Shown piece by piece: positions 6,833 to 14,317 of a stretch of DNA of 15,240 bases. Each line of letters starts with the position of its first letter. Position 1 is the first letter of the stretch. This DNA comes from JAVBOP01 sp031550405. Lineage in GTDB: Bacteria > Bacteroidota > Ignavibacteria > Kapaibacteriales > UBA2268. The stretch spans positions 1 to 15,240 of the forward strand of contig JAVBOP010000048.1 in the NCBI GenBank assembly GCA_031550405.1, written 5' to 3'. The notes below the pieces were generated by a model. That model did no database searches and was not told the origin of the DNA. It saw only the letters and a list, made by a program, of their open reading frames with translations. The position numbers were made by a program, and so were the translations under genes.

Positions 6833-9280
6833 ATGAAAAAATTTAAAACACTTTTTGCCATAATTGTGGCAATTCTGTTGCAAACTGTCAGCATCTTTGC
6901 AAGTGAGGCTGACATTGCAATCCCTGACCTGCACGAAGGTACTTTCCATATTTTGGGAAATACTATTTCGGCATGGAATTTTTTGTTCTATGGAGCAATT
7001 GTAATTGCTGGAACTCTTGGGTTCAGCTTGCTTCTTCGCAGTCAAATCAAACGCCTGAAAGCACACAGGTCTATGCTTGAAATTGCAAATACTATTTACA
7101 AAACTTGCAGCACTTATCTTTTGCAGCAAGGTCGCTTTTTGATAATGCTTTTCTTGATTATAGCAATAGCAATGGGTGTTTATTTCCTTGGCTTGCTTGG
7201 CAAAACCATGTCAGAAGTATTAATGGTATTCATTTTTTCTATCATTGGTATGGCTGGCTCGTACGCCGTTGCATGGTATGGCATTCGCGTGAATACTTAT
7301 GCAAACGCCCGTACAGCTTTTGCTTCCTTGCGTGGACAGCCTTGGGATGTTGTTAATATTCCTTTGCGTGCTGGCATGAGTGTTGGCTTGTTCTTGATTT
7401 CGCTTGAATTAGTAATGATGGTTGTCATCTTGCTTTTCGTGCCTCGCGATATTGTTGGTATTTGTTTCTTGGGCTTTGCTATTGGCGAGTCGCTTGGTGC
7501 AAGTGCGTTGCGTATTGCTGGCGGTATATTCACTAAAATTGCTGATATTGGTTCGGATTTGATGAAAATTGTATTCAATGTCAAAGAAGATGATCCTCGT
7601 AATCCGGGTGTAATTGCAGACTGTACTGGCGATAATGCCGGCGACAGCGTTGGTCCTACAGCTGATGGTTTTGAGACTTACGGCGTAACTGGCGTTGCTC
7701 TCATCTCATTTATTACATTGGCTATTACTACTGGCGTTGCGGATAATTTTGCAGATATTCAAGCTAAGCTGATAGTTTGGATATTTGGTATGCGTTTCTT
7801 GATGGACTTCATGTCTGGCTGCTCTTATTTCATTAATCAATTCATTTCAAAAATCCGCTTCGGAAGTAAGAAAATATTTGATTTTGAATCACCTTTGACT
7901 ACATTAATATGGATTGCATCAATTCTTAGTATTTCTACTTCATTCTTGATGAGCCATACATTGCTTGCAGATATAGTTGTTATTAAAAATGGCGTTTCAA
8001 CGGCATATCCAGATTTATGGTGGAAATTAGCATTGATTATCAGCTGTGGAACATTGGCTGCAGTGCTTATACCCGAATTTACTAAGGTTTTCACAAGTTC
8101 AAAATCAACGCATGTGAAGGAAGTTGTAACAGCTTCACGCGAAGGCGGCCCATCATTAAACATATTATCTGGTCTTGTTGCTGGAAATTTCAGTGCATTC
8201 TGGACAGGAATATTAATCGTTGGATTAATGACAATGGCTTATTTCACTGCTGAAATGGGCTTATCACACATATTAGGACCTCATGCTTCTATCTTTGCAT
8301 TTGGCTTGGTTGCGTTCGGTTTTTTATGTATGGGACCAGTAACAATTGCAGTGGACAGCTATGGACCAGTAACAGACAACGCACAGTCAGTATTCGAGCT
8401 TTCACAAATCGAACAAATACCCGGCATCAAAGAAGAAATCAAAAGAGATTACGGTTTTGAACCCGATTTTGAAATGGGCAAACACTATTTGGAGGCAAAC
8501 GATTCCGCAGGTAATACATTCAAAGCCACTGCTAAACCTGTGCTGATTGGCACGGCGGTAGTTGGTGCAACGACTATGATTTTCTCTATCATATTATTGC
8601 TCGAAAAAGTCGGATTATTGCATTTATCGCTAACCGATGCACCTGTTATATTAGGCTTAATTACAGGCGGTGCGGTGATTTTCTGGTTTAGCGGTGCGTC
8701 AATGCAGGCGGTTACGACAGGTGCTTATGGAGCGGTTTCGTTCATCAAAAACAACATGGACTTGAATAAATCGCAGGCAGACATTGAAGATTCCAAGACG
8801 GTCGTAAAAATATGTACCCAATATGCTCAAAAGGGTATGTGGAATATATTTATAGCACTTATCTCACTTACGCTGGCTTTTGCCTTTATGGATCCTAACT
8901 TTTTCGTAGCATATCTTATTTCGATTGCCTGCTTTGGTTTATTCCAAGCAATTTATATGGCAAATGCAGGTGGTTCATGGGATAATGCCAAGAAAGTAGT
9001 AGAAGTGGATTTGAAAGAAAAAAATTCTCCTTTACATGAGGCAGCTGTTATTGGCGATACAGTTGGCGATCCATTCAAAGACACGACATCTGTATCATTA
9101 AATCCTATCATCAAATTCTCAACATTATTCGGCTTATTAGCGACAGAAATCGGCATCGAAATGCGAGCAGGTGGTGATTCAAGCACAGCATTATATATTG
9201 CAATTCCATTCTTTGTGTTAGGTCTCGTCTTCGTATGGCGTTCATTCTACAAGATGCGAATAGATACATCGAAAAAATAA
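6833..9280 (+). CDS. hppA: membrane-bound proton-translocating pyrophosphatase, divergent type
   Basis: This integral-membrane pump couples hydrolysis of PPi to H+ (or Na+) export. The 815 residues start with a signal-like segment (MKKFKTLFAIIVAILLQTVS, ending FASEA), followed by about 16 hydrophobic segments. Substrate motifs are recognisable: DIGSDLMK and EDDPRNPGVIAD (about 252-262), then GDNAGDSVGPTADGFETYG; YGPVTDNA; and GGSWDNAKK with GDTVGDPFKDT (from 741). The usual family text is VGDNVGDCAGMAADLFETY, and the Glu of the canonical DLVGKVE stretch is missing because the segment is one residue shorter and rearranged. The K+-dependence site reads GNTFKATAKP (from 560), with Lys564 where K+-independent pumps have Lys and K+-dependent ones Ala. 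No Shine-Dalgarno sequence is visible; a terminator follows. The gene stands alone. Confidence 0.93.
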   Translation: MKKFKTLFAIIVAILLQTVSIFASEADIAIPDLHEGTFHILGNTISAWNFLFYGAIVIAGTLGFSLLLRSQIKRLKAHRSMLEIANTIYKTCSTYLLQQGRFLIMLFLIIAIAMGVYFLGLLGKTMSEVLMVFIFSIIGMAGSYAVAWYGIRVNTYANARTAFASLRGQPWDVVNIPLRAGMSVGLFLISLELVMMVVILLFVPRDIVGICFLGFAIGESLGASALRIAGGIFTKIADIGSDLMKIVFNVKEDDPRNPGVIADCTGDNAGDSVGPTADGFETYGVTGVALISFITLAITTGVADNFADIQAKLIVWIFGMRFLMDFMSGCSYFINQFISKIRFGSKKIFDFESPLTTLIWIASILSISTSFLMSHTLLADIVVIKNGVSTAYPDLWWKLALIISCGTLAAVLIPEFTKVFTSSKSTHVKEVVTASREGGPSLNILSGLVAGNFSAFWTGILIVGLMTMAYFTAEMGLSHILGPHASIFAFGLVAFGFLCMGPVTIAVDSYGPVTDNAQSVFELSQIEQIPGIKEEIKRDYGFEPDFEMGKHYLEANDSAGNTFKATAKPVLIGTAVVGATTMIFSIILLLEKVGLLHLSLTDAPVILGLITGGAVIFWFSGASMQAVTTGAYGAVSFIKNNMDLNKSQADIEDSKTVVKICTQYAQKGMWNIFIALISLTLAFAFMDPNFFVAYLISIACFGLFQAIYMANAGGSWDNAKKVVEVDLKEKNSPLHEAAVIGDTVGDPFKDTTSVSLNPIIKFSTLFGLLATEIGIEMRAGGDSSTALYIAIPFFVLGLVFVWRSFYKMRIDTSKK

Positions 9281-9307
9281 ATGAATATAAATTCATTATT
9301 GTTTCGC

Positions 9308-9340
9308 AAGGCATTTGGGTTTTCCAGATGCCTTTTTTTT
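9308..9340 (+). terminator. rho-independent terminator of hppA
   Basis: AAGGCAT (9308-9314) pairs perfectly with ATGCCTT (9328-9334) around a 13-base loop, followed by eight T in a row from 9333. Confidence 0.85.
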
Positions 9341-9881
9341 ATAATTTTTTGTGGTCTAGTAGTCAAAATAGTTGCTGCCGTATGTTTTAAATCATTATAA
9401 TTTGATATACTTACGTCATTTGAAAATAATGTATTCGTAAATTTAAATCAAAAGTTAAAATCGCCTGTAAGTCTCATATAAAAAAGATGTTAATGCTATC
9501 AAAGCTTTAAAAAAAACTTCAAAAACAACTGTGCATTTCAAAAAGCAAAATCTTTGCAACTACCTGATAATATTGCACTTATGTTTTGCCGCCGTATAAT
9601 CCGGAATTGAATCTTGTTAAAAAAATTTGGAAGCATATACGCGCGGATGGTGAGTTTAAAAATGGAACTTTTGAAAATTTAGAGGACGTGGAGATAAAAT
9701 TAGCTAACTACCTAAAAAATATAGAAAATAAAACTGTAAAATCAATAACATCTTTCAAATGGATTAAAAATACATTCTGATAATGGATAAATTATTAAAG
9801 AATAAGGTACAAGCTCTGAAAGACTGATAGGGTAGTGCGAGAACATAGTTATGAATATTTTTTCATAAATATATCTACATA
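9341..9881. mobile_element. degraded insertion-sequence region between facing terminators
   Basis: This stretch contains only the IS630 transposase remnant at 9521-9780 and A/T-rich sequence. No terminal inverted repeats or target duplication can be recognised, so the element's edges are undefined. The outer limits given are the hppA terminator and the carboxyltransferase terminator. Confidence 0.45.
9521..9780 (+). pseudogene. IS630-type transposase remnant, C-terminal part, frameshifted
   Basis: From 9586 the frame reads PPYNPELNLVKKIWKHIR, then FENLEDVEIKLANYL and ITSFKWI. This is the C-terminal end of an IS630-family DDE transposase, with the Glu of PELN as the third catalytic acid. Just upstream, one frame over (from 9524), lies NNCAFQKAKSLQLPDNIALMF, which fits the preceding DNxxxHKAKxLxLPDNI region of the family. 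The two join into one reading if a single T is restored in the T run at 9584-9587, so a one-base deletion broke the gene. The second catalytic Asp is replaced by Asn and the N-terminal half is absent. A further fragment around 9485-9540 (DVNAIKALKKTS in another frame) may be more of the same element. Confidence 0.75.
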
Positions 9882-9911
9882 TAAAAAAGGGCTTAAAAAT
9901 ATAAGCCCTTA
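9882..9911 (-). terminator. rho-independent terminator of the carboxyltransferase gene
   Basis: AAGGGCTTA (9887-9895) and TAAGCCCTT (9902-9910) form a perfect 9-bp stem. On the minus strand it is followed by a run of T (A on plus, 9883-9888). It lies 36 bases beyond the stop codon. Confidence 0.85.
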
Positions 9912-9945
9912 CGAAATTATGGCATTGTGGATAATTTATTTTTTA

Positions 9946-11529
9946 CTATCCTAATTGCTCTACTTCTACGAAATAGGTTTGATTATCAACGTTCATTTTG
10001 TAAACTGATGGTTTGCCGAGTTGAACGCTGCCCATATCTGCAAGCTGCGTTGGCTGACCATAATTTGCTTCAGGCTTCTTAGCTTCAGCTGGTTTTGTAG
10101 CAGGAGCTGGTGCTGGAGCATCGCTAATCTTACGAACGCTTGCTTTTGCTTTACCTTGCAAGAATGCAATACCTTTTTCTGCACCCGAAACAGCAATAAA
10201 TAAGTTCTCTTCAGTTGTTGGAAGATTTTCTTTTTCAAGAACTTCTTTCCAATATTTAAGACCTTTTTTAGGATCTCTTTCAGCTATATCTATTGGATTT
10301 TCAGTAGTTACAGGCAAGCCGAGTTTTTCTGAACAAAGTTTAACGATTTCTGGATCTGGAGCAACAGGAGTCTTGCCAAAATAGCCAAGAACCATCTTGC
10401 CGTAACCATCAGCGATTTGATTCCACTTGCCTTGCATAGCATTGTTATATGCCTGCTGGAAATAGAACTGCGAAACAGGGGTAACCGAAGTAGCAAAACC
10501 ACCGCGTTCAACTACTTCACGCATTTCCTTGATAACAGTTGGGAATTTATCCAACACTTTGAAATCGCGCATCATTTGTGTGTTAGCGGTCAAAGCGCCA
10601 CCCGGCATAGGCGAGAACGGAATTTCAGGAGAAACCATTGTTGCTTCTGGCGGGAAGAAATAATCCTTCAACGCATCTTTGAATGTATCTTCATACTCGC
10701 GAACTTTCTCAATATCCAAACCTAAATCAAATGGCTTGCCTTTAAGAGCATGAAGCATCACGATAATATCAGGTTGGCTTGTGCCACCAGAAACTGGTGC
10801 CGCTGCCAAATCAATACCATCTGCACCTGCTTCAAGAGCCGCAAGATAACAAGCAACCGAAACACCAGCTGTTTCATGTGTATGCAAGCGAATATGAGTA
10901 CCTTCCGGCAACAATTTGCGAGCCATTTTGATTGTATCATAAATTTTTTGAGGAGCAGAAGTTCCGCTTGCATCTTTAAAGCAAACTGAATGGTAAGGAA
11001 TGCCAGCATCAAGAATGCCGCGTAAAGTTTTTTCATAAAATGGAACATCATGAGCGCCTGTACAGCCGGGAGGAAGCTCCATCATGGTAACGACAACTTC
11101 ATGCTTCAATCCGTGTTTTGCAATCATTTGTCCACTATAAATTAAATTTTGTACATCATTTAATGCGTCAAAATTTCGAATCACAGTGGTTCCGTGTTTT
11201 GCGAACATTTTCGCATGAAGCTCTATCACTTCTCTTGGAGCTGAATCCAAAGCAACGGTATTGATACCGCGAGACAAAGTTTGAGTAACCAAATCTGGTC
11301 CAATAACTTCTCTGAATTTGTCCATCATTGTGAATGGATTTTCATTTAGATAGAATAAAGGAGCTTGGAATCTTGCACCGCCGCCAAATTCAAAATGGCG
11401 GATGCCAACGTGAACAGCCGCTTCGAGAGCAGGAATGAAGTCATTTAATAAAACTCTGCCGCCAAATACTGATTGGAAGCCATCGCGAAATGATGTGTCC
11501 ATCACATCAATAAATTTTTTCTTTTCCAT
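9946..11529 (-). CDS. pyruvate/oxaloacetate carboxyltransferase subunit (PycB/OadA/5S-like), no biotinyl domain
   Basis: This is a carboxyltransferase of the HMG-CoA-lyase-like TIM-barrel superfamily, which moves CO2 between biotin and a 2-oxo acid. Metal ligands are visible: Asp11/Asp16 in MDTSFRDGFQS, the Lys of CFKDASG (about 183) and the HTH pair in RLHTHETAG (about 215). The conserved post-barrel motif is FSPMPGGALTANTQMMRDF. The text is divergent from E. coli/Klebsiella-type OadA, with SGTSAPQ where LLKP is usual, so pyruvate carboxylase B, oxaloacetate decarboxylase alpha and transcarboxylase 5S cannot be separated. After a Pro/Ala linker (about 466-490) the protein ends with VYKMNVDNQTYFVEVEQLG, like the start of a biotin-carrier region, with no AMKM lysine. 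A separate carrier protein is therefore inferred. The gene is monocistronic here. Confidence 0.88.
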   Translation of the reverse strand: MEKKKFIDVMDTSFRDGFQSVFGGRVLLNDFIPALEAAVHVGIRHFEFGGGARFQAPLFYLNENPFTMMDKFREVIGPDLVTQTLSRGINTVALDSAPREVIELHAKMFAKHGTTVIRNFDALNDVQNLIYSGQMIAKHGLKHEVVVTMMELPPGCTGAHDVPFYEKTLRGILDAGIPYHSVCFKDASGTSAPQKIYDTIKMARKLLPEGTHIRLHTHETAGVSVACYLAALEAGADGIDLAAAPVSGGTSQPDIIVMLHALKGKPFDLGLDIEKVREYEDTFKDALKDYFFPPEATMVSPEIPFSPMPGGALTANTQMMRDFKVLDKFPTVIKEMREVVERGGFATSVTPVSQFYFQQAYNNAMQGKWNQIADGYGKMVLGYFGKTPVAPDPEIVKLCSEKLGLPVTTENPIDIAERDPKKGLKYWKEVLEKENLPTTEENLFIAVSGAEKGIAFLQGKAKASVRKISDAPAPAPATKPAEAKKPEANYGQPTQLADMGSVQLGKPSVYKMNVDNQTYFVEVEQLG

Positions 11530-11627
11530 ATTAAGGTATGTTTTATAGATATTGAATATTGTCTATGTAAGTTTGGGTTAGACGAAATAACTGACAATAT
11601 TATTTTATGATAATTTTAAATTACTGC

Positions 11628-11659
11628 CAAAGATAGTACAATTTGTTTATATAACCAAA
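11628..11659 (-). promoter_or_regulatory. promoter for the carboxyltransferase (TTTG-N20-TATCTTTG)
   Basis: On the minus strand TTTG (11659-11656), exactly 20 bases, then TATCTTTG (11635-11628): a full match to the Bacteroidota promoter pattern. The predicted leader to the ATG at 11529 is about 95 bases. Confidence 0.7.
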
Positions 11660-11749
11660 AAAAATAATGGTTTCCGCTTCGTTCGTTTCGCAACTCGCCT
11701 TATCATACATATCTTCCATTTTTCAGATGATAGTTTGATTTGATATTGT

Positions 11750-11757
11750 TATCTTTG
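11750..11757 (+). promoter_or_regulatory. candidate promoter -7 box (TATCTTTG)
   Basis: TATCTTTG matches TAnnTTTG and lies 50 bases before the GTG start at 11807. No TTTG occurs at the 20-base spacing, so only the downstream box supports it. It is divergent from the carboxyltransferase promoter about 90 bases away. Confidence 0.45.
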
Positions 11758-11806
11758 CAAGTGTTGTACTGCAAAATATTAAAATATCCATTAACAAAAA
11801 TACATT

Positions 11807-12835
11807 GTGCCGTTTATTCAGAAAATATTAAACTATAAAAATGTGGCTATCGTTGGTATGGCAAAAAATACAGGCAAAACAACATGTCTGAATTATGTTT
11901 TGGACAGGCTGCATGAGGAGAAGCGCAAGGTGGCGGTTACTTCGATCGGAGTGGATGGCGAGGAGAGGGATGTGCTGTATAACACGCTGAAACCTCGCAT
12001 ACAGCTGAAAAAAGGCAATTATTTTATCACTTCTGAAAAGCATTTTTCCGAGCGCGAAATAGGCGCTGAGATTTTGTCGATGAGTGATAAGATGACCGCA
12101 TTGGGAAGGCTGGTGATTGCCCGTGCTACAGGCGATGGGCGCATTGTTCTGTCGGGTCCGTCCGATTCTGCATGGCTGGGCGAATGTATCGCTTTGATGG
12201 ACGGGCTGGATGTGGATATTACTTTGGTTGATGGCGCTCTTTCCCGCATGAGCCTTGCCTCGCCTGCAATTACTGATGCCATGATATTATGTACGGGAGC
12301 GGCGTGCGCTATACAGCTGGAAAAACTGACGCAAAGGGTGAAATATTTATGCGGCATAATTTCCATAAAGACCGCCGATGATGAGCTGCGCAGGATATGC
12401 AGCCAGACACAAAGCGGTGTTTGGGCGCTGAATCGCAATTCGGCAGCGGAAAAAATAGCGGATTCATTATTTACGAATAGCCAGCCGATGGATAATTATT
12501 TGGAGGATTATGAATTTATTTTCATAAATGGCGCTTTAACGGAATTTTTTTTGAAAGCATTGGTTGCAAAACGCAATCTATCAGGCATAAATTTAATTGT
12601 AAGGGATTTTTCGCATATCTTTGTAACTCCCGCAACTTACCAGCGTTTTTTGCGATGCAGCGGCAAGATTCAAGTTTTGCAGCAAGCTAAACTTTTAGCC
12701 TTATGTACCAATCCAACCTCGCCAGAAGGCTATAATTATGAGCCGGAAATATTGCGCAATCATTTAGAAAAAAATTTAAAAATGCCTGTTTATGATATAG
12801 TGCAGGAAATAAAAAATAGGAAAGTATCAGAATAA
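11807..12835 (+). CDS. P-loop NTPase resembling KamB (aminomutase reactivase-associated)
   Basis: The protein has 342 residues from a GTG start without a recognisable ribosome-binding site; the next in-frame ATG falls inside the P-loop, so GTG is the only sensible start. Walker A is GMAKNTGKTT (17-26). It is followed by VTSIGVDGEERD (44-55), KPRIQLKKGNYFIT (62-75), GPSDSAWL (117-124) and a Walker-B-like ITLVDGALSR with Asp142. This order and wording recall KamB, a protein encoded in lysine 5,6-aminomutase clusters and proposed to help reactivate the B12 enzyme. I rely on memory of that family, not a search. No aminomutase, KamC or other fermentation gene is in the window. The C-terminal half (about 200-342) shows no motif I recognise. 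No signal or membrane segment; cytoplasmic ATPase/GTPase inferred. Confidence 0.7.
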   Translation: MPFIQKILNYKNVAIVGMAKNTGKTTCLNYVLDRLHEEKRKVAVTSIGVDGEERDVLYNTLKPRIQLKKGNYFITSEKHFSEREIGAEILSMSDKMTALGRLVIARATGDGRIVLSGPSDSAWLGECIALMDGLDVDITLVDGALSRMSLASPAITDAMILCTGAACAIQLEKLTQRVKYLCGIISIKTADDELRRICSQTQSGVWALNRNSAAEKIADSLFTNSQPMDNYLEDYEFIFINGALTEFFLKALVAKRNLSGINLIVRDFSHIFVTPATYQRFLRCSGKIQVLQQAKLLALCTNPTSPEGYNYEPEILRNHLEKNLKMPVYDIVQEIKNRKVSE

Positions 12836-12865
12836 AAGCGATTGGCAATTCATATTGATTTCTGT

Positions 12866-12904
12866 GTAAAAAAAATAGCGGCTTCGTAACCGCTTTTTTT
12901 ATTA
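12866..12904. terminator. bidirectional terminator between the KamB-like gene and ssb
   Basis: AGCGG (12877-12881) pairs with CCGCT (12890-12894). An A run precedes and a T run follows, so the hairpin can end transcription from both convergent genes. The stem is short but GC-rich. Confidence 0.7.
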
Positions 12905-12910
12905 ATTTTA

Positions 12911-13375
12911 TTAATAAATAGATTCCTCTTCCGACAAAGGAATATCCTCGTCTGAGAGTGAAGACAAGAAATCATCATCGTCGTCAAAAGGCGTATAATC
13001 AAACTCGTTGGTATCAAATTCCCTGATATCATTCTCTTTGTTCTTTTTGTCTAACAATAACATGTTATCAACCAAAATCTCGACAATATGGCGGCGTGAA
13101 CCATTTTTATCGTCAAAATTCCGCGTTTGCAATTTTCCTTCAATATAAACTCTCGCACCTTTTTTCAATAGTTTGTGGCATATTTCCGCTAATCCGCGCC
13201 ATGCAACAACAGAATGCCAATCGGTGTGTTCCTGCAAGTTTCCCGAGCGATCTTTCCACGAATCTGTGGTTGCAAGGTTAAAAGATGTAACAGGAATGCC
13301 GCTTGGCGTAAATTTTAGCTCGGGATTTTTCCCAACATTTCCAATCAACATGACTTTATTCAGAGTTCTTGACAT
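12911..13375 (-). CDS. ssb: single-stranded DNA-binding protein
   Basis: The OB-fold ssDNA-binding domain fills residues 1 to about 108 (MSRTLNKVMLIGNVGKNPEL, FNLATTDSWKD, DWHSVVAWRGLAEICHKLLKKG, VYIEGKLQTR, VEILVDNMLLL). The rest is a short acidic tail rich in Asp/Glu. The usual partner-binding tip, DDDIPF at the very C-terminus, is replaced by DEDIPLSEEESIY, so the DIP core is seven residues from the end and the terminal Phe is Tyr. The total of 154 residues is normal. GGAGAGA precedes the ATG at suitable spacing. No rpsF/rpsR neighbours, so this is a stand-alone ssb. It is convergent with the KamB-like gene. Confidence 0.95.
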   Translation of the reverse strand: MSRTLNKVMLIGNVGKNPELKFTPSGIPVTSFNLATTDSWKDRSGNLQEHTDWHSVVAWRGLAEICHKLLKKGARVYIEGKLQTRNFDDKNGSRRHIVEILVDNMLLLDKKNKENDIREFDTNEFDYTPFDDDDDFLSSLSDEDIPLSEEESIY

Positions 13376-13439
13376 TAATCTCTCTCCAACAATTTTCCAA
13401 TTCTAACTTGTTTATTAAATAAATTCAAAAATTAAAGAG

Positions 13440-13447
13440 CAAATATA
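13440..13447 (-). promoter_or_regulatory. candidate promoter -7 box for ssb (TATATTTG)
   Basis: TATATTTGCTC on the minus strand, 64 bases before the ssb ATG. Twenty bases upstream stands TTTT rather than TTTG. Confidence 0.5.
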
Positions 13448-13485
13448 ACACAGTATCTCTAATAAAAAAAATATTTTGCAGCGAA

Positions 13486-14163
13486 TTAACCATCAATATA
13501 AATTTTGTCGGATATCAATAAATCCACCACCAATTCCGTGCCGTTCAGCAGTATATACATCGGAGAAAAATCTGCTTTGCTGATTATTTTTATTTCGGCA
13601 TCCCGCACAAGCCCTTTTTCTTCAAAAACGGCAAGCAGCTTTGGCTCATTATCCGATAAGCGTGCAATACGCACAACTTCTCCGACTTCTGCCATTGCCA
13701 GTGTACGCTGCGATTCGTCTTTAATCGTGCCGGTTTTGGTAGGAATTGAATGACCGAAAGGATCTATTTCCGGATTGCCGAGCAAAATGTCAATTCTATC
13801 AACAAATTCATCGGAAACATAATGTTCAAGCTCGCACGCTTCCTCGTGCAAATTAGCCAGGCTATATCCCAAATGTTTTTGCAAAAACAGCTCAATCAGC
13901 CGATGCCGGCGTATAATATCGAAAGCAGCTTTCTGCCCTTCCTGCGTCAATTTCACACCTTTATACGAGCTGTATTCAACAAGCCCCATCGCCTCCAGCT
14001 TTTTCAACATCCCCGTAACACTCGCATCGGATATGGACAATTCTTTTGCAATATTTGACGTGGAAACAAGTTTATTGTACACATTTTCAAGCCTGTATAT
14101 TGTTTTCAGATAATCTTGCACCGACTGGCTTATTCCGCTATTTTTTTTAGTATGATTTTTCAT
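13486..14163 (-). CDS. DtxR/MntR-family metal-dependent transcriptional regulator
   Basis: The protein has 225 residues. The N-terminal winged helix-turn-helix (about 10-75) reads SVQDYLKTIYRLE, STSNIAKELSISDASVTGMLKK, then GLVEYSSYKGVKLTQEG, typical of DtxR/IdeR/MntR. The dimerisation and metal-binding part follows, with HRLIELFLQKHLGYS, HEEACELEHYVSDEFVDRID and DPFGHSIP, where the His, Glu and Cys/Met-type ligands of the family reside. The C-terminal 70 residues look like the SH3-like FeoA domain, which MntR lacks, so an iron-type DtxR/IdeR regulator is somewhat more likely than MntR. Targets are not visible: no DtxR box or transporter gene is in the window. It is divergent from the DUF2179 gene with a 154-base shared upstream region. 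Confidence 0.9.
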   Translation of the reverse strand: MKNHTKKNSGISQSVQDYLKTIYRLENVYNKLVSTSNIAKELSISDASVTGMLKKLEAMGLVEYSSYKGVKLTQEGQKAAFDIIRRHRLIELFLQKHLGYSLANLHEEACELEHYVSDEFVDRIDILLGNPEIDPFGHSIPTKTGTIKDESQRTLAMAEVGEVVRIARLSDNEPKLLAVFEEKGLVRDAEIKIISKADFSPMYILLNGTELVVDLLISDKIYIDG

Positions 14164-14241
14164 ATTTGCATTTTCATTTTTTATTCAAAATTACAAAATT
14201 GCTCCTACATTTTTGCCAAACATTTTTTTAGGAAGGACAGG

Positions 14242-14257
14242 AAACTGTAAAACTGTA
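14242..14257. repeat. tandem 8-bp repeat in divergent intergenic region
   Basis: AAACTGTA occurs twice head to tail between the DtxR-type gene and the DUF2179 gene. It could be a protein-binding site for either gene, but two copies of an A/T-rich octamer are weak evidence. Confidence 0.3.
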
Positions 14258-14279
14258 AAAACATTATCCTGTATTTTTG

Positions 14280-14287
14280 TATATTTG
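14280..14287 (+). promoter_or_regulatory. candidate promoter -7 box (TATATTTG)
   Basis: TATATTTG matches TAnnTTTG and lies 30 bases before the GTG at 14318. No upstream TTTG at the 20-base spacing. Confidence 0.4.
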
Positions 14288-14317
14288 TGAATTATAATTT
14301 GATTGCGCAGGTGAGTT

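Noticed and set aside
8326..8370. Near-repeat GGACCAGTAACA twice within hppA (MGPVT and YGPVT).
   Set aside because: The second copy is the conserved YGPxxDNA motif of the family, and the spacing matches normal family length, so there is no duplication.
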